Shown in pieces: positions 33,383 to 41,434 of a stretch of 44,631 nt of DNA. A model generated the notes under the pieces. That model saw only the letters and a program-made list of their open reading frames with translations. It ran no database searches and was not told where the DNA came from. The position numbers and the translations under genes are program-made. Source of the stretch: an uncultured Eubacteriales bacterium (GTDB lineage Bacteria; Bacillota; Clostridia; Christensenellales; CAG-138). The stretch lies in NCBI GenBank assembly GCA_900544555.1, contig UQWD01000018.1, positions 1-44,631 of the forward strand, in the 5' to 3' direction. Each line of letters begins with the position of its first letter. Position 1 is the first letter of the stretch.

Positions 33383-34309
33383 CTATATGGTTATATTGAG
33401 CGTCCCGGCGGAATAGCTGAACATATCGGACGTGACCACCTTCCTCCAGCTCTGCCAGCCCCCGCCCGTACCCGTCAGGTACGACCGAATCCAAAAGCGC
33501 GAGGAAGCGCCGTTCACCGCCGCAATCTGCGTCCCCCGGCCGCCGGACATAAAGCACGCAAGCATATACCCGGATGTGTCCGGCGCGTTCGGCGTACCCC
33601 CGGCCATGTAATACAGGCCCGTCGTCGTTATCGCGTTGGGGTTGCTCGTCTGGCCCCGGCTGACCGGCGCGCTGTTCCATGTGGTCTTGTCGGCCGCCGT
33701 CACGTGTACGCCCGCGTTGGACATATGGGCGGTGATGGCCGACGTATCGACGCCTATCATCGCCGGCGTGATGGGGTCGCTGCCCTCCTTGGCGTGGCTG
33801 TCCGCGTGGGCGTTGGGTATGCCGCCCGCGCTGTCCTGCGCCAGCCCGCAATAGCTGCTGTTAAGCCTTTGGTCGGTGATATCCGCGTCCTGTATAACCA
33901 GCGTGCCGGGGCGCACCGTGACCGTCGCCACGTATATCTCGTCATAATTGAGGTCCCGTACGGGAGCGGTAACTTTGGGCAGCGTCGCGGGCGTACCCTT
34001 TTTTATCACAAGCTCCGCCCTGTTCTGCGCCTTATTAAGCCGTATGCATACCGCGTCAATCCGGGTCAAAGACCCGTCGCCCACGCTCAGGGTAAGCGTC
34101 TGCGGCTCCGGCTCGTGCGCCACCACCGCCCAGTAATCGCCCGCCTTAAGCCATGCGAGCCCCGGGCTGACCGTAACCGACATATCGCCGTTGGTCGTCA
34201 CGGTAAAATGCCCTTGTGCGGACGCGACCCCGCGCGTTCGCATGCCGCACCACGCGCCCAGCGCGCTCGCGTCGTATTGTGTGTCGTCCAGTGGAAAGCA
34301 AATCATCAT
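33383..34309 (-). CDS. Phage tail fibre / receptor-binding protein with pyocin-knob-like end
   Basis: A 308-residue structural protein. The N-terminal 160 residues are beta-rich and likely attach to the tail tip (GLAWLKAGDYWAVV, a stretch common in phage tip proteins). The middle contains HADSHAKEGSDPITPAMIG, typical of phage fibre linkers. The C-terminal part (about 230-300) includes WIRSYLTG and GWQSWRKVV, which resemble a pyocin-knob domain found in receptor-binding fibres. Its ATG overlaps the stop of the Gp37-like gene by one base (TAATG), showing tight coupling. Host-surface binding is inferred. Confidence 0.75.
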   Translation of the reverse strand: MMICFPLDDTQYDASALGAWCGMRTRGVASAQGHFTVTTNGDMSVTVSPGLAWLKAGDYWAVVAHEPEPQTLTLSVGDGSLTRIDAVCIRLNKAQNRAELVIKKGTPATLPKVTAPVRDLNYDEIYVATVTVRPGTLVIQDADITDQRLNSSYCGLAQDSAGGIPNAHADSHAKEGSDPITPAMIGVDTSAITAHMSNAGVHVTAADKTTWNSAPVSRGQTSNPNAITTTGLYYMAGGTPNAPDTSGYMLACFMSGGRGTQIAAVNGASSRFWIRSYLTGTGGGWQSWRKVVTSDMFSYSAGTLNITI

Positions 34310-35412
34310 TATTTATCCTCCTTTATCGTAAACTCATCCAATTCAACCACCGTGCGCTCCCCCGCCCTTTCGCTGACCATGTTAACGCCCGCTATGCGCG
34401 CACAGCCGTATATGCCCGCCTCCGCAAGCTTAATCGGCATGCGGTCGCCCAGTCGGTAATCCCGGCCGTACAGGATATTGGCCTGCGTAACGTCGCAGTC
34501 AAGCGTATGGTTCATCAGGTATTCCGCCAGCTTTTTGCGCCCCCTGTCGTCCAAAATTGCGTTGTATTCCTCATCCGTATAGTTCCTGTCCTCGTATTCG
34601 TATGTCGGGTTGCCATCTTCGTCATGGTTGCCCGTCGGTTTGGCGACCTGGTATTTGGGCTGCAAGTCCCGCGCGTCGACGTATAGCTCCCGGCGCTCCT
34701 CGCCGCTTACCCGGCCCAGCGATACGATGCGCACAACACGCTCCGTTCCTTCCCCCGCGCCGGCGACGACCGCCACGTTTTTGTAGTTGGCCGTGCCTCT
34801 GGAGACTAAAGCTTTTTGAACGTTGCCTATATCCGTCCCAAAGTACCCCACATACCCCGCGCCCGTGTCGTCCGTACGGTCAACCCCTTTATACACCTTG
34901 AGCGTTTCCGCGCCGCTTTGCGGGTTGAACAGCACCTTAAAGCCCAGCCCGGACTGCTCGCATAGATCCTCCGCCGCCTCCAGCACCGTCCCCCAGGTGA
35001 TTTCGGTCTGCACCGCCTCGCCATACCCCTCCATCGCCGACGTCCCAATCGGCAGCTCACGCCGGTTCCGGCTGTACAGCGCGTAGATTCCTGCCTCTAC
35101 GTTAACGATGCGCTCCGTCGCCATCACGACGCGGCGGCTCAACAGCTCCGCCGTCAGCTTCCCGCGTACCGTGAGCGTCCTGTCCATCTCCACGCGCTCC
35201 ATATCCACTTGGCAGATTAAAGCGCACGTGTCGCTGCCCGTGCTGTATATCCGGTTCCCCTCGACCAGCAGATTGATGTTTTCGGGCGTCGCCTGCGCCA
35301 CGATTTTGACCTCGCCCGGGGACTGGTATTTCTCAAGCCATTGCACCGATACCGCGTGCTGAAGGATGCCTGCGCGCTCGCGCGCCGCGTTGTAGATATA
35401 ATAATCAAACAC
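34309..35412 (-). CDS. Siphovirus Gp37-like tail protein
   Basis: A 367-residue protein resembling the ReqiPepy6 Gp37-like family of tail-associated proteins, which form the hub or tip below the distal tail protein. The N-terminal FDYYIYNAARERAGIL, central TYEYEDRNYTDEEYNA and C-terminal YGRDYRLGDRMPIKL stretches fit this family. Translation begins with GTG, overlapping the upstream gene by eight bases. Its place between the distal tail and fibre genes supports the call. No peptidase motif is evident. Confidence 0.8.
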   Translation of the reverse strand: MFDYYIYNAARERAGILQHAVSVQWLEKYQSPGEVKIVAQATPENINLLVEGNRIYSTGSDTCALICQVDMERVEMDRTLTVRGKLTAELLSRRVVMATERIVNVEAGIYALYSRNRRELPIGTSAMEGYGEAVQTEITWGTVLEAAEDLCEQSGLGFKVLFNPQSGAETLKVYKGVDRTDDTGAGYVGYFGTDIGNVQKALVSRGTANYKNVAVVAGAGEGTERVVRIVSLGRVSGEERRELYVDARDLQPKYQVAKPTGNHDEDGNPTYEYEDRNYTDEEYNAILDDRGRKKLAEYLMNHTLDCDVTQANILYGRDYRLGDRMPIKLAEAGIYGCARIAGVNMVSERAGERTVVELDEFTIKEDK

Positions 35413-36268
35413 CCGACCGCACCCCCTTGGGCGCGTCGATGCGCACGGTCAGCCCCTCGCGGTTTTGCGCCGCGTCAACGCGCAGCAGGTTGGCGCCCGG
35501 CAGCAGGGTCATGGATAAATCGCTGTCCATTGAAAGGTACTTAAATCCGTTTGCCGCCTCTCCCGTCACGCTCGTCACGGTAACGCCCTTTTTCCCGTAT
35601 ACGGTGGATACGGCGATGATCTCCCCGGCGGCCATCTCCTTGTTGATTCGGATTTTCTTCCCCGTCCCCACATGGTAGATTTCCGGGCTTTTCACCGCGC
35701 CCCGGGCCACAAACAGCACCTCAAACTCTATCGGTACGTTGCCCGTATTGTTGATCTCCGAATAAAAATCATCGCTGAAGCGGGATACCCACCACTTTCC
35801 GCCAGAGCGGAACGGGAACCGGAACATCGGCACAATCCCTGTGACCTGCGCCGTATGCGACGCCGTGGTGCGCCAGTAGGGATAACCGGCGAACAACCGC
35901 GCCTGAAACTCCTGTACCCCCCGCCCGGGCGTTATCTCCGGCGTGCGCTCAACGACCACCTCCAGATACCAGGCTTCGCCGTTTTGGGTGATGGTTAGGG
36001 TGGATTTTACCTGCGGGGCCATGATATCGAGCAGCCGCTTACGGTTGGCCGTGAGCGGCTCGAATATCGCGCCGTCTATCGTAATCGTCCTTGGCTGTAC
36101 GCTCTGCCCTTCGATGGTCGCCCCTGTCTGCGCCGCGCCCCGCGATTCGCCGATATCCACATCCACGCTGCTCGCGCCGCTCACTTCCGTCACCCAAAAC
36201 GCGCTGTCATATGCGAACGAGAGCTTACCGATTGTGTTTTCATACGTTATTATTGTATTTTCGTTCAT
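35405..36268 (-). CDS. Distal tail protein (siphovirus Dit-type)
   Basis: A 287-residue tail protein of the Dit/SPP1 gp19.1-like group, which joins the tail tube to the tip complex. The N-terminal half contains IEGQSVQPRTITIDGAIFEP, typical of this family, and the C-terminal half (about 150-280) looks like a galectin-like second domain (NNTGNVPIEFEVLFVARG, SMDSDLSMTLLPGANLLRVD). AAGGAGG stands before the ATG. It follows the tape-measure gene by 15 bases, the standard position. Confidence 0.85.
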   Translation of the reverse strand: MNENTIITYENTIGKLSFAYDSAFWVTEVSGASSVDVDIGESRGAAQTGATIEGQSVQPRTITIDGAIFEPLTANRKRLLDIMAPQVKSTLTITQNGEAWYLEVVVERTPEITPGRGVQEFQARLFAGYPYWRTTASHTAQVTGIVPMFRFPFRSGGKWWVSRFSDDFYSEINNTGNVPIEFEVLFVARGAVKSPEIYHVGTGKKIRINKEMAAGEIIAVSTVYGKKGVTVTSVTGEAANGFKYLSMDSDLSMTLLPGANLLRVDAAQNREGLTVRIDAPKGVRSGV

Positions 36269-36283
36269 GTTTTCACCTCCTTG

Positions 36284-39200
36284 TTATGGCAGCAGCCATT
36301 GCGACCGCTTCAGCATGTCCAGCCCCTCACGGGTCATTTGAGCGGGCGAGAGCGGCTCGGGGCTGGTGATGTTCTGCGTTAAGCTGGTCGAGTAATACAC
36401 GCTGCCCGCCCCGCCGGCGTACGCGGCGGCGGGGGCGGAGAAGCCTCTTAGCGGGTTGGCCTCCGCCATCGCGCGCAGGCCGTCGGTCAGGGAGGCAAGC
36501 TTTTCCGGCTCAAGCGCGAGACTCAGCGCGGCGGCGCTGACCGGTAAGGAGGCCGGGGTGTATGTCGGCGTATCCGCGCCCTGGTTTGCGCCTCCCGCCG
36601 GGACGCGCGGCGCATCCAGCGCGCCGTTGAGCGCCCTTGCGATATTGGCCGCTATATCCCGCGCTTTTTTGTACAGCGCGTTCGCTTTTTGGCTCATGAT
36701 TAGGAGCATCCCGTCCATCATCTGATTTGCGGCGCTTATTGCGCCCGTAACCATAATCGCGAGGCTGCCGACGGCTCCCAGCGCTAACGCGGCGGTAACT
36801 TGCCTGACCATCGGCGTCCGCGCCGTGATGGTTTGAGCGACGTTTGTTACGGCCTCATGCGCGGCCAGCGCCATGGCCGCTCCCATCTTGGCGAATATGC
36901 CCTGTACCGCAACGCTCACGCTCTGTGCCGCGGCCTCGACCGCGCCGGATGATATCGCCTGGGCTACGCCGGTGGTGATGCTGGTAAAATCAACGCCTTC
37001 TACCGCGTTTTGCAGCGTCGCGGCGTACTGCTTGCCCTGCTGCTCGGCTGCGGCGTTTAAAGCGGTGTTCTCCGTGACTTTTTGTGCCGCCGTGTTAAGA
37101 GCCGCCGACGGGGCGTTAATATCCGCGTTGGCGATGGTGCTTTGCAGAATATCGTTATATAGTTTCAGCTGCCTGCCCGTGGCCTGGGGGAGCGCCGTGT
37201 TCTCTTCAATGAGTTTCGCTTGCGCATTGAGCGCGGCGGCCGGAGCGCCGATGAACGCCGGGTCGTTATAACGTTCAATGACCGCGCCCGTCGCTTCGTC
37301 AATTTTCACGCCGAATACATTACGGTAATCATTGAGCATCTCCGTGCTGCCGAGTATTTCCTGCATGGCGCTGGTTGCCGCCGGGCCGAGCTTGCCAAAC
37401 TCCTCGGCGGCCGTGGGGCCGAGCTGCCGGGTGATTTCAGCCATGGTGATTTCCCACTCCGCATACCGTTCCTTATTGATAATGAGGGTTTCCAGCATCT
37501 CCTCCGCGGATTTGTCAAACTTATCAGGTATCTCCTCAAACGAGTTCACTACCCCGTCGACACGCTCTTTTACTGTCTCCTCATAATTCTCCCATTGCTC
37601 GGCCATCATGTCCGCCCAGCCCTGCACGTCCGATTCGTTTATCGCTATCCACTCTCGGATTTGCTGCGTCGATACGCCCCATTTTGCCGCTAGCGCGTCA
37701 ATGTCCTCCCCGGCTTCGGTGTGGATGGTTTTCATATGCTCGTTGAATTCATCGTAGTTGATGCCCCAGTCCTGACAGCATTTCTCTACCTCTTCCGCGG
37801 TCATGCCCCACTTTTTACCCAGCATTTCTACATTCATGCCGGATTCTGTGAGCGATTTTGCCATATGCTCAGCCCATTCATCATGGGTCATGTCCATTTC
37901 GGCTAGCTGTGCTAGGATTTCATCTGTCGTCATACCGTACTGATGCGCGTATCGGTTTAATTGGCTCCCGCCGTTCTCCGTTTTGGCCTGGAGCGCTTCC
38001 GTAGTGTTAACAATTGCACGCTCTTCTTTTGTGTTCGCATTTTCCGTCGCTTTTGCGGCGCCATCGACCGTACGCTGATGTTCTTTTATCGCTTTGGCGT
38101 TGTCTTGGTATTGCTTTGACAATTCTTTGCCAAGATTGATTTTTTCGAGTATGCCGATACTGCCATCAGCCTCTAGTATTTTAATTTGTTCCAGCAATAC
38201 CGCCTGGTCAGCCTCAAGCTGATTCAAGGCAGTCTGTGTTTTAATCGCCTTCTCCTGCAATGCCGTAGTTTTCGCGATTCTGTTTTTTGCGTCCACATAC
38301 CTGATTATCTGGCCCTGTAACATGTTTAGCTTATCTGCTTCTTTATCGTATTCAAGGTTTAATGCGGGATACTCCTTGGCAAGTTGAGCCACAATTTGCG
38401 CAAGCCCTTCCTTTTGCTCCGCTGTTTTTCTTTCTATGGCAGTTAACCTTGTCATTCGTTCTATAAGCTGCTGGGCGGCCTGTGCCTGCGCTGTTGTCTC
38501 CGCTACAACTTTATCGCCTTCGGCGATAGCTTCGTCCATAGCCGCTATATGCTCATCCATTGATGCGGTGAGCGCATCTATCTCCGCTTTTTGTGCTTGA
38601 TAAGCGGCCGAACCTCTGTGTAGTGCAGCTGCTAACGCTGCGATTGCTAATACTGCAACCGCTATGATTGCGACGACAGTTCCTATTGGGTTCGCTGCCA
38701 TTGCGGCGTTCCATATATGTTGCGCAGCCGCTGCAAATTTAATTTTCCCCGTCAATAGACCCATAATAATTTCCTTGCCCGTTAGCGTTGCGTTATGTAT
38801 TGCATCAGTTGCGCCAGCCACCTTTATTTCCGCCGCGTATAAAGCAACCTGCATTGCAGCCGTTTGAAATCCCTGTATAATGGGTGTTAAAATAGCTCCT
38901 ATTTTCCACGCTAGGACAGCGGCTCCAATAGTTAATAGTATTGGTATGAGGACTTCAGCCGAGGCCGCCAAAAGCTCAAACGCTTTTCCCATAGTCGCTA
39001 AGGCCTTATACACTCCATCCTTCATACCGTTAATTACGTTTTCGATACTGCCGAATCGCGTTTTAGATAATCCGTTATCGATGGATTGAACAATCTCCGT
39101 AGTCCCGCGTACCATCGCAGTCTGTAAATTTGTCCAGGCCGTACTTATTCCCCCGCTCGATGTCTGAGCAAGCTCCGCAAACCCGCCGACGCCGTTGTTC

Positions 39201-39829
39201 AATTCAATTAACTTCGCGTTGAATTGGTCGAACGAAATGTTTCCATTTTTAAGAGCGGCAAATAGATCATTCTGCGCCGATTCCCCGGCAAAGCCAAACG
39301 CCTCCGCCGTGCGTTGCAATGCAAAGCCCATCGTTTCATGAAGCGTCTTAAACCGCTCCGAATCCACCTGCCCGGACGAAAGCATTTTAATGTACTGATC
39401 TAACCCGCGCGCCGCCTCGTCCCCGCTTGCGCCGCTGGCGACAAAGGCGTTGTTCAGGGCGAGCGTCGTATCGACTGAGTTCCCAAGATTGCCCGTGAGA
39501 ACAGCGATCTGCTGAGCCGTGGATACTATGCTGTCAATCGATGTAGGCAAGCCCTGCACGCCGTCGGATAGCTTTTGTGTGGCGGCGGCAGAAGCGTCTG
39601 CCTCAAACCCCATTCGTTCTAGAACCTTGGGGAAGTTATTGAGCGCGTCATATCGGGATATCGCGTCGTCCATTGAGCTTGTAATCGCATTAAACCCTTT
39701 TTCAATTAACTTAAATGCGTCAAGACCGTTTCCTAATGCGCCAAGGCCCTTATCTAAGCCGTCAACACGCTCTTTGAAATCGGAAGCGTTTAAAGCCGTA
39801 TCAAGGGTTAATGTTCCGTCGTATGCCAT
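36284..39829 (-). CDS. Phage tail tape-measure protein
   Basis: A 1181-residue protein that sets tail length and takes part in DNA passage; 1181 residues imply a tail of usual siphophage length. The N-terminal tape-measure domain (about 60-260: GVQGLPTSIDSIVSTAQQIA, GLDQYIKMLSSGQVDSERFK, ELAQTSSGGISTAWTNLQTA) is clear. Two hydrophobic segments follow near 285-310 and 380-405. An alanine/glutamate-rich coiled-coil region lies near 410-600, then three tandem, degenerate repeats of about 43 residues at about 630-757. The C-terminal third is alanine-rich. AGAGAGGTG precedes the ATG; the terminator of the zinc-ribbon gene lies just upstream, so transcription must read through it or start nearby. 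Confidence 0.92.
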   Translation of the reverse strand: MAYDGTLTLDTALNASDFKERVDGLDKGLGALGNGLDAFKLIEKGFNAITSSMDDAISRYDALNNFPKVLERMGFEADASAAATQKLSDGVQGLPTSIDSIVSTAQQIAVLTGNLGNSVDTTLALNNAFVASGASGDEAARGLDQYIKMLSSGQVDSERFKTLHETMGFALQRTAEAFGFAGESAQNDLFAALKNGNISFDQFNAKLIELNNGVGGFAELAQTSSGGISTAWTNLQTAMVRGTTEIVQSIDNGLSKTRFGSIENVINGMKDGVYKALATMGKAFELLAASAEVLIPILLTIGAAVLAWKIGAILTPIIQGFQTAAMQVALYAAEIKVAGATDAIHNATLTGKEIIMGLLTGKIKFAAAAQHIWNAAMAANPIGTVVAIIAVAVLAIAALAAALHRGSAAYQAQKAEIDALTASMDEHIAAMDEAIAEGDKVVAETTAQAQAAQQLIERMTRLTAIERKTAEQKEGLAQIVAQLAKEYPALNLEYDKEADKLNMLQGQIIRYVDAKNRIAKTTALQEKAIKTQTALNQLEADQAVLLEQIKILEADGSIGILEKINLGKELSKQYQDNAKAIKEHQRTVDGAAKATENANTKEERAIVNTTEALQAKTENGGSQLNRYAHQYGMTTDEILAQLAEMDMTHDEWAEHMAKSLTESGMNVEMLGKKWGMTAEEVEKCCQDWGINYDEFNEHMKTIHTEAGEDIDALAAKWGVSTQQIREWIAINESDVQGWADMMAEQWENYEETVKERVDGVVNSFEEIPDKFDKSAEEMLETLIINKERYAEWEITMAEITRQLGPTAAEEFGKLGPAATSAMQEILGSTEMLNDYRNVFGVKIDEATGAVIERYNDPAFIGAPAAALNAQAKLIEENTALPQATGRQLKLYNDILQSTIANADINAPSAALNTAAQKVTENTALNAAAEQQGKQYAATLQNAVEGVDFTSITTGVAQAISSGAVEAAAQSVSVAVQGIFAKMGAAMALAAHEAVTNVAQTITARTPMVRQVTAALALGAVGSLAIMVTGAISAANQMMDGMLLIMSQKANALYKKARDIAANIARALNGALDAPRVPAGGANQGADTPTYTPASLPVSAAALSLALEPEKLASLTDGLRAMAEANPLRGFSAPAAAYAGGAGSVYYSTSLTQNITSPEPLSPAQMTREGLDMLKRSQWLLP

Positions 39830-39852
39830 AATTTCACCTCTCTTTTTGGTAT

Positions 39853-39875
39853 AAAAAAAGCGGCCGGTGGCCGCT
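39853..39875 (-). terminator. Strong terminator between zinc-ribbon and tape-measure genes
   Basis: On the minus strand AGCGGCC pairs with GGCCGCT across ACC and is followed by seven T. It lies 24 bases past the stop codon of the zinc-ribbon gene. Placement inside a tail operon is unusual and marks the zinc-ribbon gene as an independent unit. Confidence 0.85.
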
Positions 39876-39898
39876 TGCGTTTTATTCGATTGACGTTT

Positions 39899-40327
39899 TT
39901 ATCTTTTCCCTGCTATCCATTGATAGCCGCATGCTAAACAGGTTATGCGTATCTTCTTAGCTCCGGCGTTACCCAGCGTTAAGCCGATTGGCCCTGCAAC
40001 CGCCGCGCCTACTACGCCTTTTCCGATACCGTACCCCTTTTTATTAGCACTTATTGATGTAGAACCGCATTTTGGGCATGTAATAGGTTTTGCTGCCGCT
40101 TCTCGTTTGGCTTCTTGATAGGCTTCTCGATATGACATTGTAACCCCAGTTTTTTTTCTTTCTGCGATTACAGACTTAATTCTCTCTATTGAGTCCGCAA
40201 AGCAAACCATACCAGATGAGTATCCGGCTGCAATAAAGCAATTATGGCAAATATGACCGTTAGATGCCTTGTGCTTTTTAAACATAACAAGAGGTTCACC
40301 ACATATATCGCATTTTGTTTTTGCCAT
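39899..40327 (-). CDS. Zinc-ribbon protein, probable phage moron
   Basis: A 142-residue protein with two predicted zinc sites. The first (CDICG, then CHNC, residues about 6-29) is a treble-clef-like knuckle. The second (CPKCG near 93 and CLACG near 133) is a zinc ribbon interrupted by a glycine/alanine-rich segment (GYGIGKGVVGAAVAGP) that could pack as a short membrane or glycine-zipper helix. Nothing in it is a recognisable phage structural protein. It has its own promoter and a strong terminator inside the tail operon, and GGGGGTG before the ATG. Such independently expressed genes in phages are called morons and often alter the host. Its direct contact with the CRISPR mini-array suggests both arrived together. 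Function unknown. Confidence 0.8.
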   Translation of the reverse strand: MAKTKCDICGEPLVMFKKHKASNGHICHNCFIAAGYSSGMVCFADSIERIKSVIAERKKTGVTMSYREAYQEAKREAAAKPITCPKCGSTSISANKKGYGIGKGVVGAAVAGPIGLTLGNAGAKKIRITCLACGYQWIAGKR

Positions 40328-40359
40328 ATCGCACCCCCAACAAATTATACTATATGTAT

Positions 40360-40389
40360 ATTATAGCATTTTAATATGGTAATATACAA
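40360..40389 (-). promoter_or_regulatory. Promoter of the zinc-ribbon gene
   Basis: Minus-strand TTGTAT (40389-40384), 18 bases, TATAAT (40365-40360), about 30 bases before the start codon. A second TATAAT at 40349-40344 has no matching -35. The promoter begins 24 bases beyond the last CRISPR repeat. Confidence 0.65.
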
Positions 40390-40412
40390 GCAATTAATTC
40401 CTTAGATTACAT

Positions 40413-40643
40413 ATTTCAATCCACGCATCCCTCTCGAGATGCGACAACAGTATCGCTAATCTTGTCAGGGATAGGGCGATTTCAATCCACGCACCTCTCG
40501 CAAGATGCGACTTAAAAATAACACATTAGTAACAAACAGCCTTATTTCAATCCACGCATCTCTCGCGAGATGCGACACAGCAATAAAGTGAACGCCATAC
40601 TCCGGGAAAAATTTCAATCCACGCACCTCTCGCAAGATGCGAC
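40413..40643 (-). CRISPR. CRISPR mini-array, four type I-C-like repeats, three spacers
   Basis: Four 33-base repeats at 40413-40445, 40479-40511, 40544-40576 and 40611-40643 flank spacers of 33, 32 and 34 bases. Read on the minus strand, each repeat begins GTCGCATC or close and ends GCGTGGATTGAAAT, which is the well-known 3' end of type I-C repeats. Repeats 2 and 4 are identical; repeat 3 has a perfect 7-bp stem (GCATCTC / GAGATGC); repeat 1, the distal one, differs most. Repeats read in the minus direction, so the leader lies at 40644 upward. No cas gene is in the window. The array lies between phage genes, so it is carried by the tail island. The identity of repeats and spacing is seen directly; activity is not known. 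Confidence 0.93.
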
Positions 40644-40796
40644 AGTAATATCTTGTAACTCACCCCCTATCCTCACAAGATATTGTGTTTGCATAGCGTT
40701 TACACAGCATCTAAGCCCGTAAATACCTCGAATTCCGGTGCGAACCAGCCGGCGTATTTATGTTCGCTTGCGGTTCGCACCATGCAAATTATACCA
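40644..40796 (-). promoter_or_regulatory. CRISPR leader with extended -10 promoter and two hairpins
   Basis: On the minus strand, TGG plus TATAAT (40796-40788) forms an extended -10 without a good -35. A start site six to seven bases on falls at the first base of GGTGCGAACC (40781-40772), which pairs perfectly with GGTTCGCACC (40746-40737). A second perfect 10-bp stem (40684-40675 with 40656-40647, AATATCTTGT / ACAAGATATT) ends three bases before the first repeat. Both stems and the promoter are in the direction of the array. A leader role is inferred from this layout. Confidence 0.6.
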
Positions 40797-40837
40797 TATG
40801 TTAGACTATAACTCTATATACTTTCTTCTCCGTCGCC

Positions 40838-41434
40838 CTATCCCTCAAGCGCCCTTTGCGCGGCTTCAAACCGCCGCGCAACCCGCTCCTTTGTCTGCCT
40901 ATTAATCTCCTCAACGCTGAGCGCCGCGCCGTTTGATTCCTTGAGCGCGAACAGCTTACGCATTTTAAGCACATGCTTGCGCTCCTCCTTGCTCATGCCG
41001 GACGTATCGGCGGTACGCCAGTAAATGATGCGCTTGAGCGGCGCGTCCTCGGGAAGCCCGTCGAACAGCGCCATAAACTCCCACCAGTGCAAATAATCCA
41101 CCGTCGTGAGGCTGATGCCGTATGCGGCGTAGAACGCAGCGTAAATCAAACTTGCGTCCTGCTCAAAATCAAACGCCTTTTTGCTCCCGCCGCCCTCCTT
41201 TTTGCCGCCGCCCTCCCGGCCCCGCGCGAAAAACCATTCCAGCCCCTTGATGGCCTTGGGGATATCCTGTGGTATCTGTGGGTACAGCTGGTGCAGCGCT
41301 GCCATCACCTTCTCCACCTCGTTTAATTCCGGGTCATGCAGTATCATATCAACCTGTATCATATTGCGGAAATCGGTTGATATGGCTATCCCCTCGTACT
41401 CTTCAGGCAGGCCGTTGAGCAGCAGGATATTCAT
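40838..41434 (-). CDS. Phage Gp15-family protein (tail assembly chaperone position)
   Basis: A 198-residue protein of the Gp15 phage family. Features include the N-terminal NILLLNGLPEEYEGI, and the central SLIYAAFYAAYGISLTTVDY followed by LHWWEFMALFDGLPEDAPL, with RIIYWRTAD after it. This is the family core. A short lysine/glycine-rich insertion lies near 73-85. It starts in a four-base overlap (ATGA) with the gene upstream, the usual arrangement of the two genes before the tape measure, which act as tail assembly chaperones in many phages. Its stop lies 42 bases before the CRISPR leader promoter. The 3' end resembles spacer 1. Confidence 0.85.
   Translation of the reverse strand: MNILLLNGLPEEYEGIAISTDFRNMIQVDMILHDPELNEVEKVMAALHQLYPQIPQDIPKAIKGLEWFFARGREGGGKKEGGGSKKAFDFEQDASLIYAAFYAAYGISLTTVDYLHWWEFMALFDGLPEDAPLKRIIYWRTADTSGMSKEERKHVLKMRKLFALKESNGAALSVEEINRQTKERVARRFEAAQRALEG

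Noticed and set aside
33704..34459. 251-residue plus-strand open frame
   Set aside because: Antisense to the tail fibre and Gp37-like genes; composition typical of shadow frames.
40413..40643. Array as simple tandem repeats rather than CRISPR
   Set aside because: Interspersed 32-34-base unique spacers, 33-base repeats with the type I-C ending, and an upstream leader fit CRISPR far better.
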